The notes under the pieces: model-generated
Databases searched by the model: none
The model's input: only the letters and a program-made list of their open reading frames with translations
What the model was told of the DNA's origin: nothing
Position numbers and translations under genes: made by a program
In this document: one piece after another, positions 46,629 through 56,358 of the stretch
How positions within the stretch are numbered: position 1 is the stretch's first letter
Layout: every line of letters starts with the position of its first letter
Origin: Eriocheir sinensis
Lineage: Eukaryota > Arthropoda > Malacostraca > Decapoda > Varunidae
Assembly: GCF_024679095.1 (NCBI RefSeq)
Contig: NC_066531.1
Location: 10,796,781 to 10,860,780 of the forward strand
DNA: 64,000 nucleotides
Direction of reading: 5' to 3'

Positions 46629-47279
46629 TTAGCCTTTTGGCCTTGACTTGTGGGCCCCGGTCAGTTTCCTGGACTTGTACACGTCCCTGTTCCTCGCCGT
46701 CTCCTTCCTGCCCTCCTCGATACTGCTCCTCTTCCTGCCGGTCGGCTGCTTCAAGGCCTTGTTCTTCCTCGCTTCTGAGGTCACGTCCTTGGAGAAATTA
46801 GCACCGAAACAGTTGAAGAGGGACCTGCTGATGTGCGGCAAGATGGTGTTGGCCAGGTTGTGCCCCTCCTGGCACCTGTACCCCTGCAAGGTCGGGTCTG
46901 AGGCCGCCAGGAACTCCAGGAGGTGCCTGAACCCGTCCCTGTGGCGCATGGCAAGGGAGAGGAACCTCAACCTGCGCTCCTTCTTGTCCTCCCTGCACAT
47001 CAGGGAGTCCCACAGCGACATCCCGAAGGACGCCATGTGGGCCATTGGGAGAGATGGCCGCTTCAGGACCGCCCGGCCCGTCTCCAGCTCTCCCCTGTCG
47101 ACCAGCTCGACCAGGGCGTCGAACATCACAGAGGGCGGGTCGCCCCTCTCGAGCTCCACGGTAATCTTCATCTCCTCCTGCTGGGCAAGCTCCTGCTTGC
47201 AGCACTCGGCCACAGAGGAGTTGGCCTGGACCTTCCTGGCCAGGTAGCCGGCGTAGTTGCCGACCGCGGCGAGGAGCAA
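46629..47279 (-). pseudogene. P-element/THAP9-like transposase C-terminal part
   Basis: A 216-codon frame with strikingly GC-rich codons compared with its surroundings. It begins 'LLLAAVGNYAGYLARKVQ', then a Cys pair 'ECCKQEL', 'VMFDALVELVDRGELETG', 'GYRCQEGHNLANTILPHISR' and a basic tail with 'ALKQPTGRKRSS'. 'AGY.ARK' followed by Cys pairs resembles the C-terminal domain of P/THAP9-type transposases. The THAP zinc finger and catalytic domain are not visible. A competing frame (46798-47355) is compositional. The true reading enters from further upstream, since 'DELLLAA' precedes the first Met. Confidence 0.45.
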
Positions 47280-48020
47280 CTCGTCCGTCGGCGGGTCCGG
47301 CTGGTCGCGGCGTCCTCATATCTTGTGTCTCCTCCGTCACTTCCACTCGATCCACTGCCTTCTGTGTCTTCTTGTATCGTCCTCTGGATCCTTGCAGTTG
47401 TGGGGAAGGGTACAGAGACGATGAATAACTGTAGGTCCTTTACTTGGAGAGTAAACAGAGGCAGGACAGCGATAATCCTTTACAGAGGGGAAGTGCCCAG
47501 CTGACTGCGTGCCTAAGGCGAGTTAGGCGACGCGGGAACTGAGCTGAGTTGCCATGTAGGCACTAACTAAACGTACATTTCTTGTTTCCTAATACGTAAA
47601 ACTGTGGACTTCACTATCCTACAGTTATCATTCATTTTACGTAAAGATTTCAACCTAAAGTTACGCAAATTTGCCATTTTTTACACAACGTTTTCAAAGT
47701 GCACGCATGGTGCTATTTTATATAAGTTACCTTGAATCCTCGACCAAATCACTCTAGAGACACTCCTGCCTGCTTGTATGCACATAAACTTGAAGATTTC
47801 GTCCTGTTTCCACTTAAATTTGGAGTAAGAACGCAGAGTGTGTTTGAGTTGTCGCAGTGAAAGTCGCCATAACAATCGGCCCCTTACGCGAAGCCAGCGC
47901 GCCAAGACTGAAGAGATTTCCCGTCAACTAGTTGTGAAGTCTATGATGAGTAGGAGGAATATGCCCAGAATCGTCCAGGGTGGAGTTGTTACAGAAAGTT
48001 TGAGCGAAGAGTTCAGCATT

Positions 48021-48536
48021 AGAGACAGATGAGACGGCAGTGCTGCCGTCAAGGTTAAGGAGAGGAGGGAAAGAGGAAAAAGTTAAATTGGAGGATATAT
48101 TTTTGGCTAGATGCCAGAAGTCACGTGGAGAATTAGAAGAAGCAAGGTGTTGACATTTTCTGTTTATAAAATAAGTTTTGGTAAGTCGGAGAATAGATTT
48201 GGCACGATTCCGGGCTGAAATGTATAGATCAAAGTTAGTGGGAGTTCGAAGGTTATGGAACCTTTTGTGAGCTGCTTTAGAGATAGATGAGACGGAAGTG
48301 TTTCCGTCAAGGTTAAGGAGAGGAGGGAAAGAGTATAAAGTGAAATTGGTGTAGATATTTTTGGCTAGGTGACAGAAGTCACGGGAAGAATTAGATAAAG
48401 CAAGGTGTTGACATTTTCTGTTGATGAAAGAGGTTTTGGTAAGTTGGAGAATAGATTTGGCACGATTCCGGGCTGAAATGTAAAGTTTGTGATTAGTAGG
48501 AGTGCAAAGGCTCTGGAACTTTTTGTGAGCTGCCTG
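48021..48536 (-). repeat. 258-bp tandem duplication in the J6 linker
   Basis: 48021-48278 and 48279-48536 are close copies. The length is 86 codons, so the J6 frame stays open through both. Confidence 0.85.
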
Positions 48537-49137
48537 TCTATCTTTAATATCACGAGAACAAGCATGGTTAAACCAAGGCTTTTTAGCATGAGGAGTAGAG
48601 AAAGAACGTGGAATGTATGCCTCCATTCCAGAGACAATCACCTCTGTGATGCGCTGGGCACACACAGAGGGGTCTCTCTCCTGGGAGCAATAATCATTCA
48701 ACGGAAAATCGGAAAAGTACATCCTCAGGACGTCCCACCGAGCTGGTGGTGAACATTGAAATCTCCCAAGATGGAGATTTCAGTGAAGGGAGAGTAGGTC
48801 AAGATGTGCTCCACTTTAGAGTTCAAGTAGTCAAAGAATTTTACATAGTAGAGTTGGGTGAGAGATAAACAGCACAGATGTATTTAGTAATAGTATGACA
48901 ATGAAGTCTTAGCCAGATGGTGGAAAATTCAGAAGACCCAAGGTCGTGGACACGAACGCAAGTGATGTCTTTGCGCACGTAGACGCAACATCCAGCTTTG
49001 GATTGATATTTAGGATAGAGATAGTAGGAAGGAACATAGTAGAGATTGCTGTCAGTAGCCTCAGAGACCTGTGTTTCGGTGAGGAAGAGAAGGTGAGGTT
49101 TAGAGGAGGAGAGATGGTGGTCCACAGAATGAAAATT

Positions 49138-49360
49138 ATGTATTCTAGATATCATGAAAATATGAAATATAAGTACTTAGCTAAATAACATATACCAGAA
49201 GTCATTGTGGTTAATGCTGTCTATATGTTTGTCAACAAATGATGAGCGATGGTCCGACGGAGTGGATCATCCGTGTCGAGCGGCCGCTGTTTCGCTGACG
49301 TCGTTTTGAGGTCATTATTAACGTCGACGGATCCGTCAAAACGGAATAGTGTGAACCTCG
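49138..49360. other. Unrecognised sequence between J6 and the pyrimidine block
   Basis: No domain or repeat assigned; contains CGAGCGGCCGC at 49278. Confidence 0.4.
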
Positions 49361-50005
49361 CCTTACTCATTTCCCTCACCTCCTTCCTTTCCCTCCATCC
49401 CCTCCTTTCCTCCCTTATTTTTAACTCCCTCACCTTCCTTTACTTACACCCCTCTCTCCCTCTTATCACCTCCCTTACTCCTTACCTCCCTCCATCCCCT
49501 CCTTTCCTCCCTTATTTTTTATCTCCCTCACCTTCCTTTACTTACACCCCTCTCTCTTATCACCTCCCTTACTCCTTACCTCCCTCCATCCCCTCCTTTC
49601 CTCCCTTAGTCTCTCTCTCCTCCCTTTCACTCCCTCCCCTGCTTTCTCTCCCTCTCCCCTCCCTTCTCTTCTCTTCCATCTTCTATCCTCCCAAACTCTT
49701 TCTCTCCCTCTCCTTTCTTTTCCTCCCTCTCCTCCTTCCCAGTTCCCACCTCCTCCTCCCTTACATTCTCTCTCTCTCCCTTACTCTTTCTCAGTCACGT
49801 TGTTTTGTTTTGAAGTGAGCCAGTACCCCACCCCCCACCGTCCCCCTTGACCCGCTCTATTGTTATATATCTCCATTATTTCTATCTCCCTTCCTTCTGT
49901 TTCCTCTATTCCTTCTTTCCTCTTCTTTATTATTCTGCAATTCTCCCTTTCTCCTTCTTTTTCTTTTCTCTTCTTCCTCTCTTCTCCTTTATCACACTTC
50001 TCATG
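49361..50005. repeat. Pyrimidine-rich block with a minisatellite of about 100 bp
   Basis: Mostly C and T on the plus strand. Between 49379 and 49620 a unit of about 100 bp (containing CCTCCATCCCCTCCTTTCCT) occurs two to three times. The open frame across it (49249-49818) is only a by-product of composition. Confidence 0.85.
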
Positions 50006-50340
50006 TTACTGTTATTGTAATTATTATTATTATTTTTATTATTATTAGAAGAAGAAGAAAACTATTAAAACAAGAAGAAGAAAAAACAACCTATAGGTGT
50101 GGAAAATGATTATAATTGGTTTCATGCACTAAATTAATATTCCTTCCTTTACTGTTTTCTGTTATCATATTACGAGTCTTATCATTTCCTCCACTGCATG
50201 AATATTGCACACATGTTTCTTGTATTAATTGAAAATCACAGAGTATGCGCTAACCACTCTTGCAGGAAGGCTGTTACAATTGCGGACGACTCAATTCGAG
50301 GAAGGAGGGAGGGAGGGAGGGAGGGGGCGGGAGAGCAATT
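50006..50340. other. AT-rich spacer plus a LINE-L scrap
   Basis: A short (TTA)n and GAAGAAGAA stretch (50022-50090). 50262-50310 matches the C-terminal 'RVV/I+..N' region of LINE-L on the minus strand and is followed by (GGGA)n. Confidence 0.5.
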
Positions 50341-50562
50341 TATCTCATAATAGAAGGGTGTCGATCCAGTGCAGATGTAGCTAACAGATGTGGAGTAAAG
50401 GACCTGCATGGAAACAGTGCTCAGAAGGGAAAGACTCCGATGGTTTGGACATGTAAAGAGAGCAGGGGAGGACACAGTGCAAGGAGTTGTGGAGAGAATG
50501 GTAAGATAGGGTGTCCGGTGCAGATGTAGCTTACAGATGTGGAGAAGAGGACCTGGAAACAG

Positions 50563-50905
50563 TTTCTTTTTTCCTTTTTTACATGTGACCTAAAGAGCCA
50601 GTAGGCTTCTTTTTATTAGGGGCCTGATGGTGGGCCCGAGCCCGTTATGGCGCAGACAGTTGTTTATAGTGGCGCAATTATTATTGGCTCATGCTGCCCC
50701 CCGGAGATCATTCTTGATTTCACTTGCATAGCTTCTTCTAGAGTCCGGGTTGGTGGATAGTCTTCAGGACAGCATGTGGGTAGTCTTAGGCCCCTCGGCG
50801 GTGACTGAAGAATCCCAGGTGGTTAGCGGCGGATTCGAACCCTCATCATCATCAACCCTGCGAATGCGGGGCCGGCACGCTAACCACTCCGCCACCACCT
50901 CAGAA
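50563..50905 (-). mobile_element. S1 SINE inserted in LINE-G
   Basis: The tail is a T-run at 50566-50580 (plus strand), the body matches 18785-19146, and the tRNA-like head (minus: GGCGGAGTGGTTAGCG, GGTTCGAATCCG-type B box) is well kept with a small ATC triplication near 50846. Confidence 0.75.
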
Positions 50906-51222
50906 ACATGGAAACATGGATATGCAGGCAACATAAAGCCTATTGACTCATTACGAGGTTGCCGGCTTTGGTGATTTAATCTGCTCGACAGGCACTTGGG
51001 GCCTGGGGAGCAGATGAAAGCACCTCGACATTGACGAGCAGATGAAAGCACCTCGATATTGAGGAGCAGATGAAAGCACCTCAATATTCAGTTTACTCCC
51101 GACGCAGCGAAGTGAAGGTCGATTCTATATTTGAAGGAGTTGATAGTATTCGCATTTACTACTTCTGAAGGAAGATTGTTCCAGTGACGGATGACTCGGT
51201 TTGAAAAGAAACTCCTTCCGAT
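50906..51222 (-). mobile_element. LINE-L 3' end
   Basis: Matches the end of 27178-29163: CATGTTTCCATG-type tail and 'SFFSNRVIRHWNNLPSEVVN' (51088-51210). A sequence containing GAGCAGATGAAAGCACCTC is triplicated at 51007-51080. Confidence 0.8.
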
Positions 51223-51860
51223 GGGAAAGACTCCGATGGTTTGGACATGTGAAGAGAGCAGGGGAGGATACAGTGCTGGGAGGTTTGGAGAGATTGGCAA
51301 GACAGGGTGCGCAGTGCAGATGTAACTAACAGATGTGGAGTAGAGGACCTGGAAACAGTGCTCAGAAGGGAAATACTCCGAAGATTTGGACATGTGAAGG
51401 GAGCAGGGGAGGATACAGTGCTGGGAGTTGTGGAGAGATTAGCAAGACAGGGTATCTAGTGCAGCTAGATGTGGCTAACAGATGTGGAGTAGAGAACCTG
51501 GAAACAGTGCTCAGAAGGGAGACTCCTATAGTTCGGACATGTGAAAAGCAGGGGAGGATACAGTGCTGGGAGTTTTGGAGAGATTGAAAGTAAAAGGAAG
51601 GAGACCAGTTGGTAGACCTAGGAAAACGTGGGGAAGGTGTATACAGGAAGACTTGGCAGTGATGGGATTGGATGAGCATCAGGCAGAAGACAGAGCAGAA
51701 TAGAGGAGACCCATAAAGCGTCCAACCGCTCAGGAAGAGTGAAAACGGACGTTAAACGAAATTATGATGATGATGATATATCATAATAGAAGAAGAAAAT
51801 AACAGAACTAAGAACATTACTTTCAGCAACTTCCTCTGCATTGCGCCACGTAGGGCTACA

Positions 51861-51985
51861 GCAGACGCTTTTAAAATTAGGAACAGCAGACGCTTTTAAA
51901 ATTAGGAACAGCAGACGCATTATAAATTAGGAACAGCAGACGCATTATACATTAGGAACAGCAGACGCATTTAAAATTAGGAAGA
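51861..51985. repeat. 25-bp minisatellite, five units
   Basis: Unit GCAGACGCTTTTAAAATTAG plus GAACA, with variants. The duplicated copy at 53225-53374 has six units, so unit number changed after duplication. Confidence 0.9.
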
Positions 51986-52227
51986 GTAATCACTTAAATT
52001 AACTTGAGAAACAAACAAAGATTAACATGATCCTGAGGGGAAGTAGGCACCCGTTTATTATATATATACACATGTCTGTACATCATCAAGACCCCAAGAC
52101 CCAGACCAAGCATTCCTAAACGTATACTATAGTCGCAGCACACGAGTCTGAGGTCTTCGTTATCGTGTTCTGGCAACTTGCCATTACACATGCACACACA
52201 CATACAGCTACATAATCAGCGACCTTA

Positions 52228-52670
52228 TTTTTTTTTTACAACAGAGGAGTGGCCGAAAGATAGAGAAGAGCTGTGTGGGTGGAGCCCCCCACACGTGCGA
52301 TGCATACTCCATACGAGGGCGGACAAGGCCCTTGTATATGCATAGCAGCGGTGCGGGGCTGAAGAACTGGAGGAGACGATACAGAACGCCCAACCTCGAG
52401 GAAGCTGATTTAGTGAGAGAAGAGATGAGAAGTTTCCAGTTAAGATTTTGAGTTAAGGATAGACCGAGGATATTTAGTTCTGAAGAATTATAAGGTGACA
52501 GCTGAGTGTAGTTGAAGAATAGGGGATAGGTGTTTGGAAGATTGTGTCGAGTTGAAAGGTGGATAATTTGGGTTTTTGAGGCATTGAAGGACACAAAAAC
52601 CCAAAGGTTCCTTTTATCCCAATCGGAGATGATAGCAAGGTCTGAGGTTAAGGATTCTGCAGCCTCAGTC
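52228..52670 (-). mobile_element. J7: internal family-J fragment
   Basis: It reads 'LNILGLSLTQNLNWKLLISS' and 'GLVRPRMEYASHVWG'. An internal deletion joins the 3' tail (ACAACAGAGGAGTGGCCG) directly to the WG block. The same deletion is in J8, so both descend from one insertion. Confidence 0.8.
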
Positions 52671-52912
52671 TTATAAACTAAAACAGATTTTTACGACAAT
52701 TTCAATAATATGATTAATACTGACGTGCCCTATGCGTAGACTATCATATAACATCGTAGACGCCATGACGCCAGGTTGCCAGAGCGCGATAATTCACCTC
52801 AGTCTCGGGTGCCGCGACGAAACCAAGGCTGTTACACAGAGACAGCCTTGGCACAGCACAACTATAACTCCTCCTCCTCATCTCTCTCCTTTCCTTTCCC
52901 TCCTCTTCCTCC

Positions 52913-52945
52913 TCACTCAGGCTTAGTGATGCGGAAGACGAAGAA
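52913..52945 (-). pseudogene. Duplicated end of the METTL27-like gene
   Basis: Encodes 'FVFRITKPE' and the stop codon, identical to the end of the last METTL27-like exon (54267-54347), but lacks the upstream part and splice acceptor. Confidence 0.8.
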
Positions 52946-53195
52946 ATTGAGTTGATCGTTTCCGCACTGACTACTTCTGCGGGGAGGCTGTTCCAATGGC
53001 GGACGACTCTGTTCGAGGAAGGAAGTATGGAGGAGGGAGGGATGGGAGCGAGAGGTTTTATTCTTTTCGTTAATCTTTGTTCTCTCGTTCCATCTCATCC
53101 TTCCACATCCTCACTGCCACATATACTTCACTGCTCTGTTACTTAACTTTACTTTCAGATCATTTCACTTTACTTTCAGATTAAATAAGTTAACC
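52946..53195 (-). mobile_element. LINE-L-like scrap between the duplicated copies
   Basis: 52950-53020 reads like the LINE-L C-terminus on the minus strand (NRVRHWNSLP region, much changed). 53020-53195 is not recognised. Confidence 0.45.
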
Positions 53196-54299
53196 TCCTC
53201 TGCATTACGCCACGTAGGGCTAGAGCAGACTCTTTTAAAATTAGGAATAGCAGACGCTTTTAAAATTAGGAACAGCAGACGCTTTTAAAATTAGGAACAG
53301 CAGACACATTATAAATTAGGAACAGCAGACACATTATAAATTAGGAACAGCAGACACATTTAAAATTAGGAAGAGTAATCACTTAAATTAACTTGAGAAA
53401 CAAACAAAGATTAACATGATTCTGAGGGGAAGTAGGCACCCGTTTATTATATATATACATGTCTGTACATCATCAAGACCCCTAGACCCAGACCAAGCAT
53501 TCCTAAACGTATACTATAGTCGCAGCACATGAGTCTGAGGTCTTCGTTATCGTGCTCTGGCATGCACACACACATAGTTACATAATCAGCGATCTTTTTT
53601 TTTTTTTTTACAACAGAGGAGTGGCCGAAAGGTAGAGAAGAGCTGTGTGGGTGGAGCCCCTCACACGTGCGATGCATACTCCATACGAGGGCGGACAAGG
53701 CCCCTGTATATGGATAGCAGCTGTGCGGGGGAGAAGAACTGGAGACGATACAGAACGCCCAACCTCGAGGAAGCTGATTTAGTGAGAGAAGAGATAAGAA
53801 GTTTCCAGTTAAGATTTTGAGTTAAGGACAGACCGAGGATATTTAGTTTTGAAGAATTATAAGGTGACGTCTGAGTGTAGTTGAAGAATAGGGGATAGGT
53901 GTTTGGAAGATTGTGTCGAGTTGATAGGTGGATAAATTAGGGTTTTGAGGTATTGAAAGACAGAAGGTTCCTTTTATCCCAATCGGAGATGATAGCAAGG
54001 TCTGAGGTTAAGGATTCTGCAGCCTCAGCCTTGTAACCTATAACAGATTTTTGCAACAATTTCAATAATATGATTAATACTGACAAATGTGCCCTATGCG
54101 TAGACTATCATATAACATCGTAGACTCCATGATACCACGATAATTCACACCTCAGTCTCGGGTGCCGCGACGAGAGCCAAGGCTGTTACACAGAGACGGC
54201 CTTGGCACAGCACCACTATAACTCCTCCTCCTCATCTCTCTCCTTTCCTTTCCCTCCTCTTCCTCCTCACTCAGGCTTAGTGATGCGGAAGACGAAGAC
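53196..54299. repeat. Tandem duplication, copy 2
   Basis: The copy that contains the intact last METTL27-like exon end. See 51828-52944 for the shared order. Confidence 0.85.
53600..54040 (-). mobile_element. J8: duplicate of J7
   Basis: Same internal deletion and boundaries as J7 (52228-52670), with small base changes. Confidence 0.8.
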
Positions 54300-54347
54300 G
54301 AGACCCTCCTTGTCACAGAAATAGTTTGGGACGATGCGCCGCTCCAC
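54267..54347 (-). CDS. METTL27: METTL27-like methyltransferase, last coding exon
   Basis: Acceptor CATAATTCCTTCAG, phase 0, 26 codons and a TGA stop (54269-54267). It reads 'VERRIVPNYFCDKEG' and 'LVFVFRITKPE', the final beta strands of a class I (Rossmann) methyltransferase, where the chain normally ends 'EGLVFVF'. The 3' UTR runs to lower coordinates into duplicated sequence; no polyadenylation signal is assigned. Confidence 0.85.
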   Translation of the reverse strand: MERRIVPNYFCDKEGLVFVFRITKPE

Positions 54348-54705
54348 CTGAAGGAATTATGACCATCATTTCAAATACGTGACCTTCTCCCCCTGGCCAG
54401 CTCCTGACCATCTCCTTATACCAGTGTGTCGTGACAGGCGCCCATACAGTGAACAGCCCCGCCAGACAGAAACCTCGATTAGAGTAAATGTTTTCTTGTA
54501 CCAACGTTGCCAGATAGTTGTACTCAGCCTCTTATATATTTACCAACTTCCGACCCCAAAACTGTCTCCTGGGGCTCAATAACTAGATTCATTTATATCT
54601 ATCGTTAAAATAGTGAATTCCTGATGTTTCTTGGCAATAGTTAGGTGTCAAAAAACGGTAAATACTATGCTCTGAGTACGATAATCTGGCAACGGTGCTC
54701 CCTAC
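54348..54705 (-). other. Short intron of the METTL27-like gene
   Basis: 358 bp with donor GTAGGGAG and acceptor TTCAG. No repeat seen; the shortest intron in the window. Confidence 0.75.
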
Positions 54706-54818
54706 CTTCTTCCACTTCCCGTCCGCCTCCAGCTGGTCCATGTAAGGCTCCAGCTTGTCCTTGTAGGAAGGCACGGTCTGCAGGAACTCATGGCGCATCA
54801 CGATGATCACGAAGCCTC
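54706..54818 (-). CDS. METTL27: METTL27-like methyltransferase, penultimate exon
   Basis: 113 nt, acceptor CGGCACTCCAG, donor AAG|GTAGGG, phases 1 to 0. It reads 'GFVIIVMRHEFLQTVPSYKD' and 'KLEPYMDQLEADGKWKK'. This matches METTL27/WBSCR27 proteins, in which 'PGG' and a hydrophobic strand are followed by 'YK..LE..+..LE..G.W'. The enzymes use S-adenosylmethionine; the substrate is not settled. Its partner exon at 63482 supplies the preceding Gly. Confidence 0.85.
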
Positions 54819-55029
54819 CTGGAGTGCCGGAGAGGAGGAAATCAGTTAATCATTGGGGCATACGCTAGGGGGCGCGTTGTCTAGCCCACCCTAGGGAGAC
54901 TGCCTCAAGGTTTACTCCAGGCAAATATGAAGTCTCTATGTAGGCTCTTTCCCATCCTAAACGGCGCCTAAGTTCGCCCGTTTGAAAGGCCTCTCGTAAA
55001 AGTTGCTGGGATTACCATGAACTGTTTTG
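54819..55029. other. Start of the 8.66-kb intron
   Basis: No coding signal. It may include the extreme 5' end of J9, whose start is not fixed. Confidence 0.4.
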
Positions 55030-55470
55030 CGATCCTATAGTAGGAGTAGGTAGGGAGACACTTAGCGAACGGGCGTGACCTATTCTCGATGAGGATATAT
55101 GGGAGGCGAGGAGGGTACTGAAGCCCTCCAAAGACCATGTCCTCACTAACCGTTTCCCTTTTGTCTCATCAACACCAGAGAGCAGTTCAGCATGCTCTCT
55201 AAAGACAGTTCCTCTTTCTTTCTACACCACACTACATTCACACAACACACACACCTTGAAACCTTGAACCTCCTCCTTATCAATTTCTGCAACATTCGTG
55301 GTCTTCGTTCTAATTTTCATACTGTGGAACACCATCTCTCCTCCTCTAAACCTTATTTTCTCTTCCTCACCGAAACACAGGTTACTGAGGCTACTGACAG
55401 CAACTTCTACTCTGTTCCCTCCTACTATCTCTATCCTAAATTTTAATCCTAAGCTGGATGTTGCGCCTAC

Positions 55471-56018
55471 GTGCGCAACGACATCACTTGCTCACGTGCC
55501 CACGACCTTGACTCTTCTGAATTTTCCACCATCTGGCTAAGACTTCATTGTCATTCTATTACTAAATACATCTGTGCTGTTTATCTCTCACCTAACTCTA
55601 TTAACTATGTAAAATTCTTTGACTATTTGAATTCTAAAGTGGAGCACTTCTTGACTCACTCTCCCTTCGCTGAAATCTCCATCATGGGTGATTTGAATGT
55701 TCACCACCAGCTTTGGCTCTCATCCTCTTTCACAGACCAGCCTGGTGAACAAACCTACAACTTTGCTCTCCTCAACGACCTAGAGCAGTTGGTTCAGCAC
55801 CCTACACGTATTCCCGACCGTTTTGAAGACAGGCCCAACATTCTAGACCTCTTCCTTACCTCTAATCCTTTTGCTTACTCTGTCAAACTGTTCTCTCCGT
55901 TGGGTTCCTCCGACCATAACCTTATTTCTGTTTCCTGTCCTATCGCTCCTGTACATCCTCTGGACCCACCGAAGAGGCGATGCTTCTGGCATTTTGCTTC
56001 AGCTCGGTGGGACGACCT
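55471..56018 (+). pseudogene. J9 endonuclease, best-preserved in the window
   Basis: After a TAA at about 55444 the frame is open through the catalytic region ('MGDLNVHHQ', '[20 protein letters not shown]', '[13 protein letters not shown]') to the Gypsy B junction. The N-terminal block is in the preceding frame (55192-55446). All usual catalytic residues of the later half (D, N, D, H) are present. Confidence 0.75.
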
Positions 56019-56337
56019 TGTTATAGTAATTGTAGTATATCAATGGAAAAAAAAACACGACAGATAGATCACGCCACCTTGTAGGAATGTCAGCCGTCAG
56101 TGTTTACCATCTCAGTTTGTATACAAAGCATTTCATCAAGCTTAGAGGTCACCTTGACATACGTGACCAATTGTAACTTCATTATTTTCCACTCTGTAAC
56201 TCGTCACTCCTTCGAGAGAGCTCGCACGACACACACCTAGCGTCTCGTCTCTCTCACCCACGCTACGCTGTATCTTAGGTTAAGAATATATTTCTTCTAA
56301 GACAGCAAGAGTTTCCCTTCACGCCCGCAAGTCCCCG
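56019..56337 (+). repeat. Gypsy B 5' LTR (3' boundary approximate)
   Basis: Starts TGTTATAG exactly where J9 stops. The end is placed near CCCGCA because a primer-binding-like TGGCAGACGG follows at 56344. With no second LTR the boundary cannot be tested. Confidence 0.5.
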
Positions 56338-56343
56338 CACCGG

Positions 56344-56358
56344 TGGCAGACGGTGTCC
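56344..56358 (+). other. Gypsy B putative primer-binding site
   Basis: TGGCAGACGGTGTCC begins with TGG a few bases after the presumed LTR end. tRNA not assigned. Confidence 0.4.

Larger units (their letters stand above)
46016..47945 (-). mobile_element. P-like DNA transposon
   Basis: 1930 bp with terminal inverted repeats starting CATAGACTTCACAA and, after four unmatched bases, TTGACGGGAAA on both ends. The target duplication is ATGAGTA (46009-46015 and 47946-47952), which matches uninterrupted J copies. A 7-8 bp duplication and CA-starting ends fit the P superfamily. Inside are an AT-rich left part and a GC-rich frame (46629-47279). It is too short for a complete transposase, so probably internally deleted and non-autonomous. 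Confidence 0.65.
44515..49137 (-). mobile_element. J6: family-J LINE split by a P-like transposon
   Basis: The inner part (44515-46008) has the 3' UTR, C-terminus and RT ('DISKAFDRVWHMSLLSNLS', '[20 protein letters not shown]', YADD at 45435-45446), with a deletion in the RT fingers near 45770. The outer part (47946-49137) has the linker in a 264-codon frame (48722-47928), containing an in-frame duplication, then a deletion near 48745 and the endonuclease N-terminus ('[20 protein letters not shown]'). Confidence 0.85.
50340..51780 (+). mobile_element. LINE-G: C-terminal fragment with tandemly expanded segment
   Basis: The last part reads 'KGRRPVGRPRKTWGRCIQED' and 'MGLDEHQAEDRAEWR', the C-terminus common to RTE-like and related LINEs, followed by an (ATG)n tail. 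Upstream, the segment 'VANRCGVE.LETVLRR', 'WFGHVKRA' recurs four times in units of about 145-149 bp starting near 50371, 50520, 51316 and 51461. The second unit is interrupted by an S1 SINE and a LINE-L 3' end. Confidence 0.7.
51828..52944. repeat. Tandem duplication, copy 1
   Basis: Parallels 53196-54299 in order: 25-bp minisatellite, AT-rich stretch with CCGTTTATTATATATATAC, a J fragment, CCTATGCGTAGACTATCATA, and the last codons plus stop of the METTL27-like gene. Copy 1 is the broken one. Confidence 0.85.

Noticed and set aside
46798..47355. Alternative 185-codon frame on the minus strand
   Set aside because: Gly/Arg/Pro-rich composition from the GC-rich strand read out of frame. The overlapping 46629-47279 frame has motif-like structure and normal amino-acid use.
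42765..49137. J5 and J6 as one element interrupted at 43106-44514
   Set aside because: Both contain their own 3' UTR and C-terminus, so they are separate insertions.
49249..49818. 189-codon plus-strand frame
   Set aside because: Almost only Ser, Leu, Pro, Phe and Thr from pyrimidine-rich repeats; no domain.
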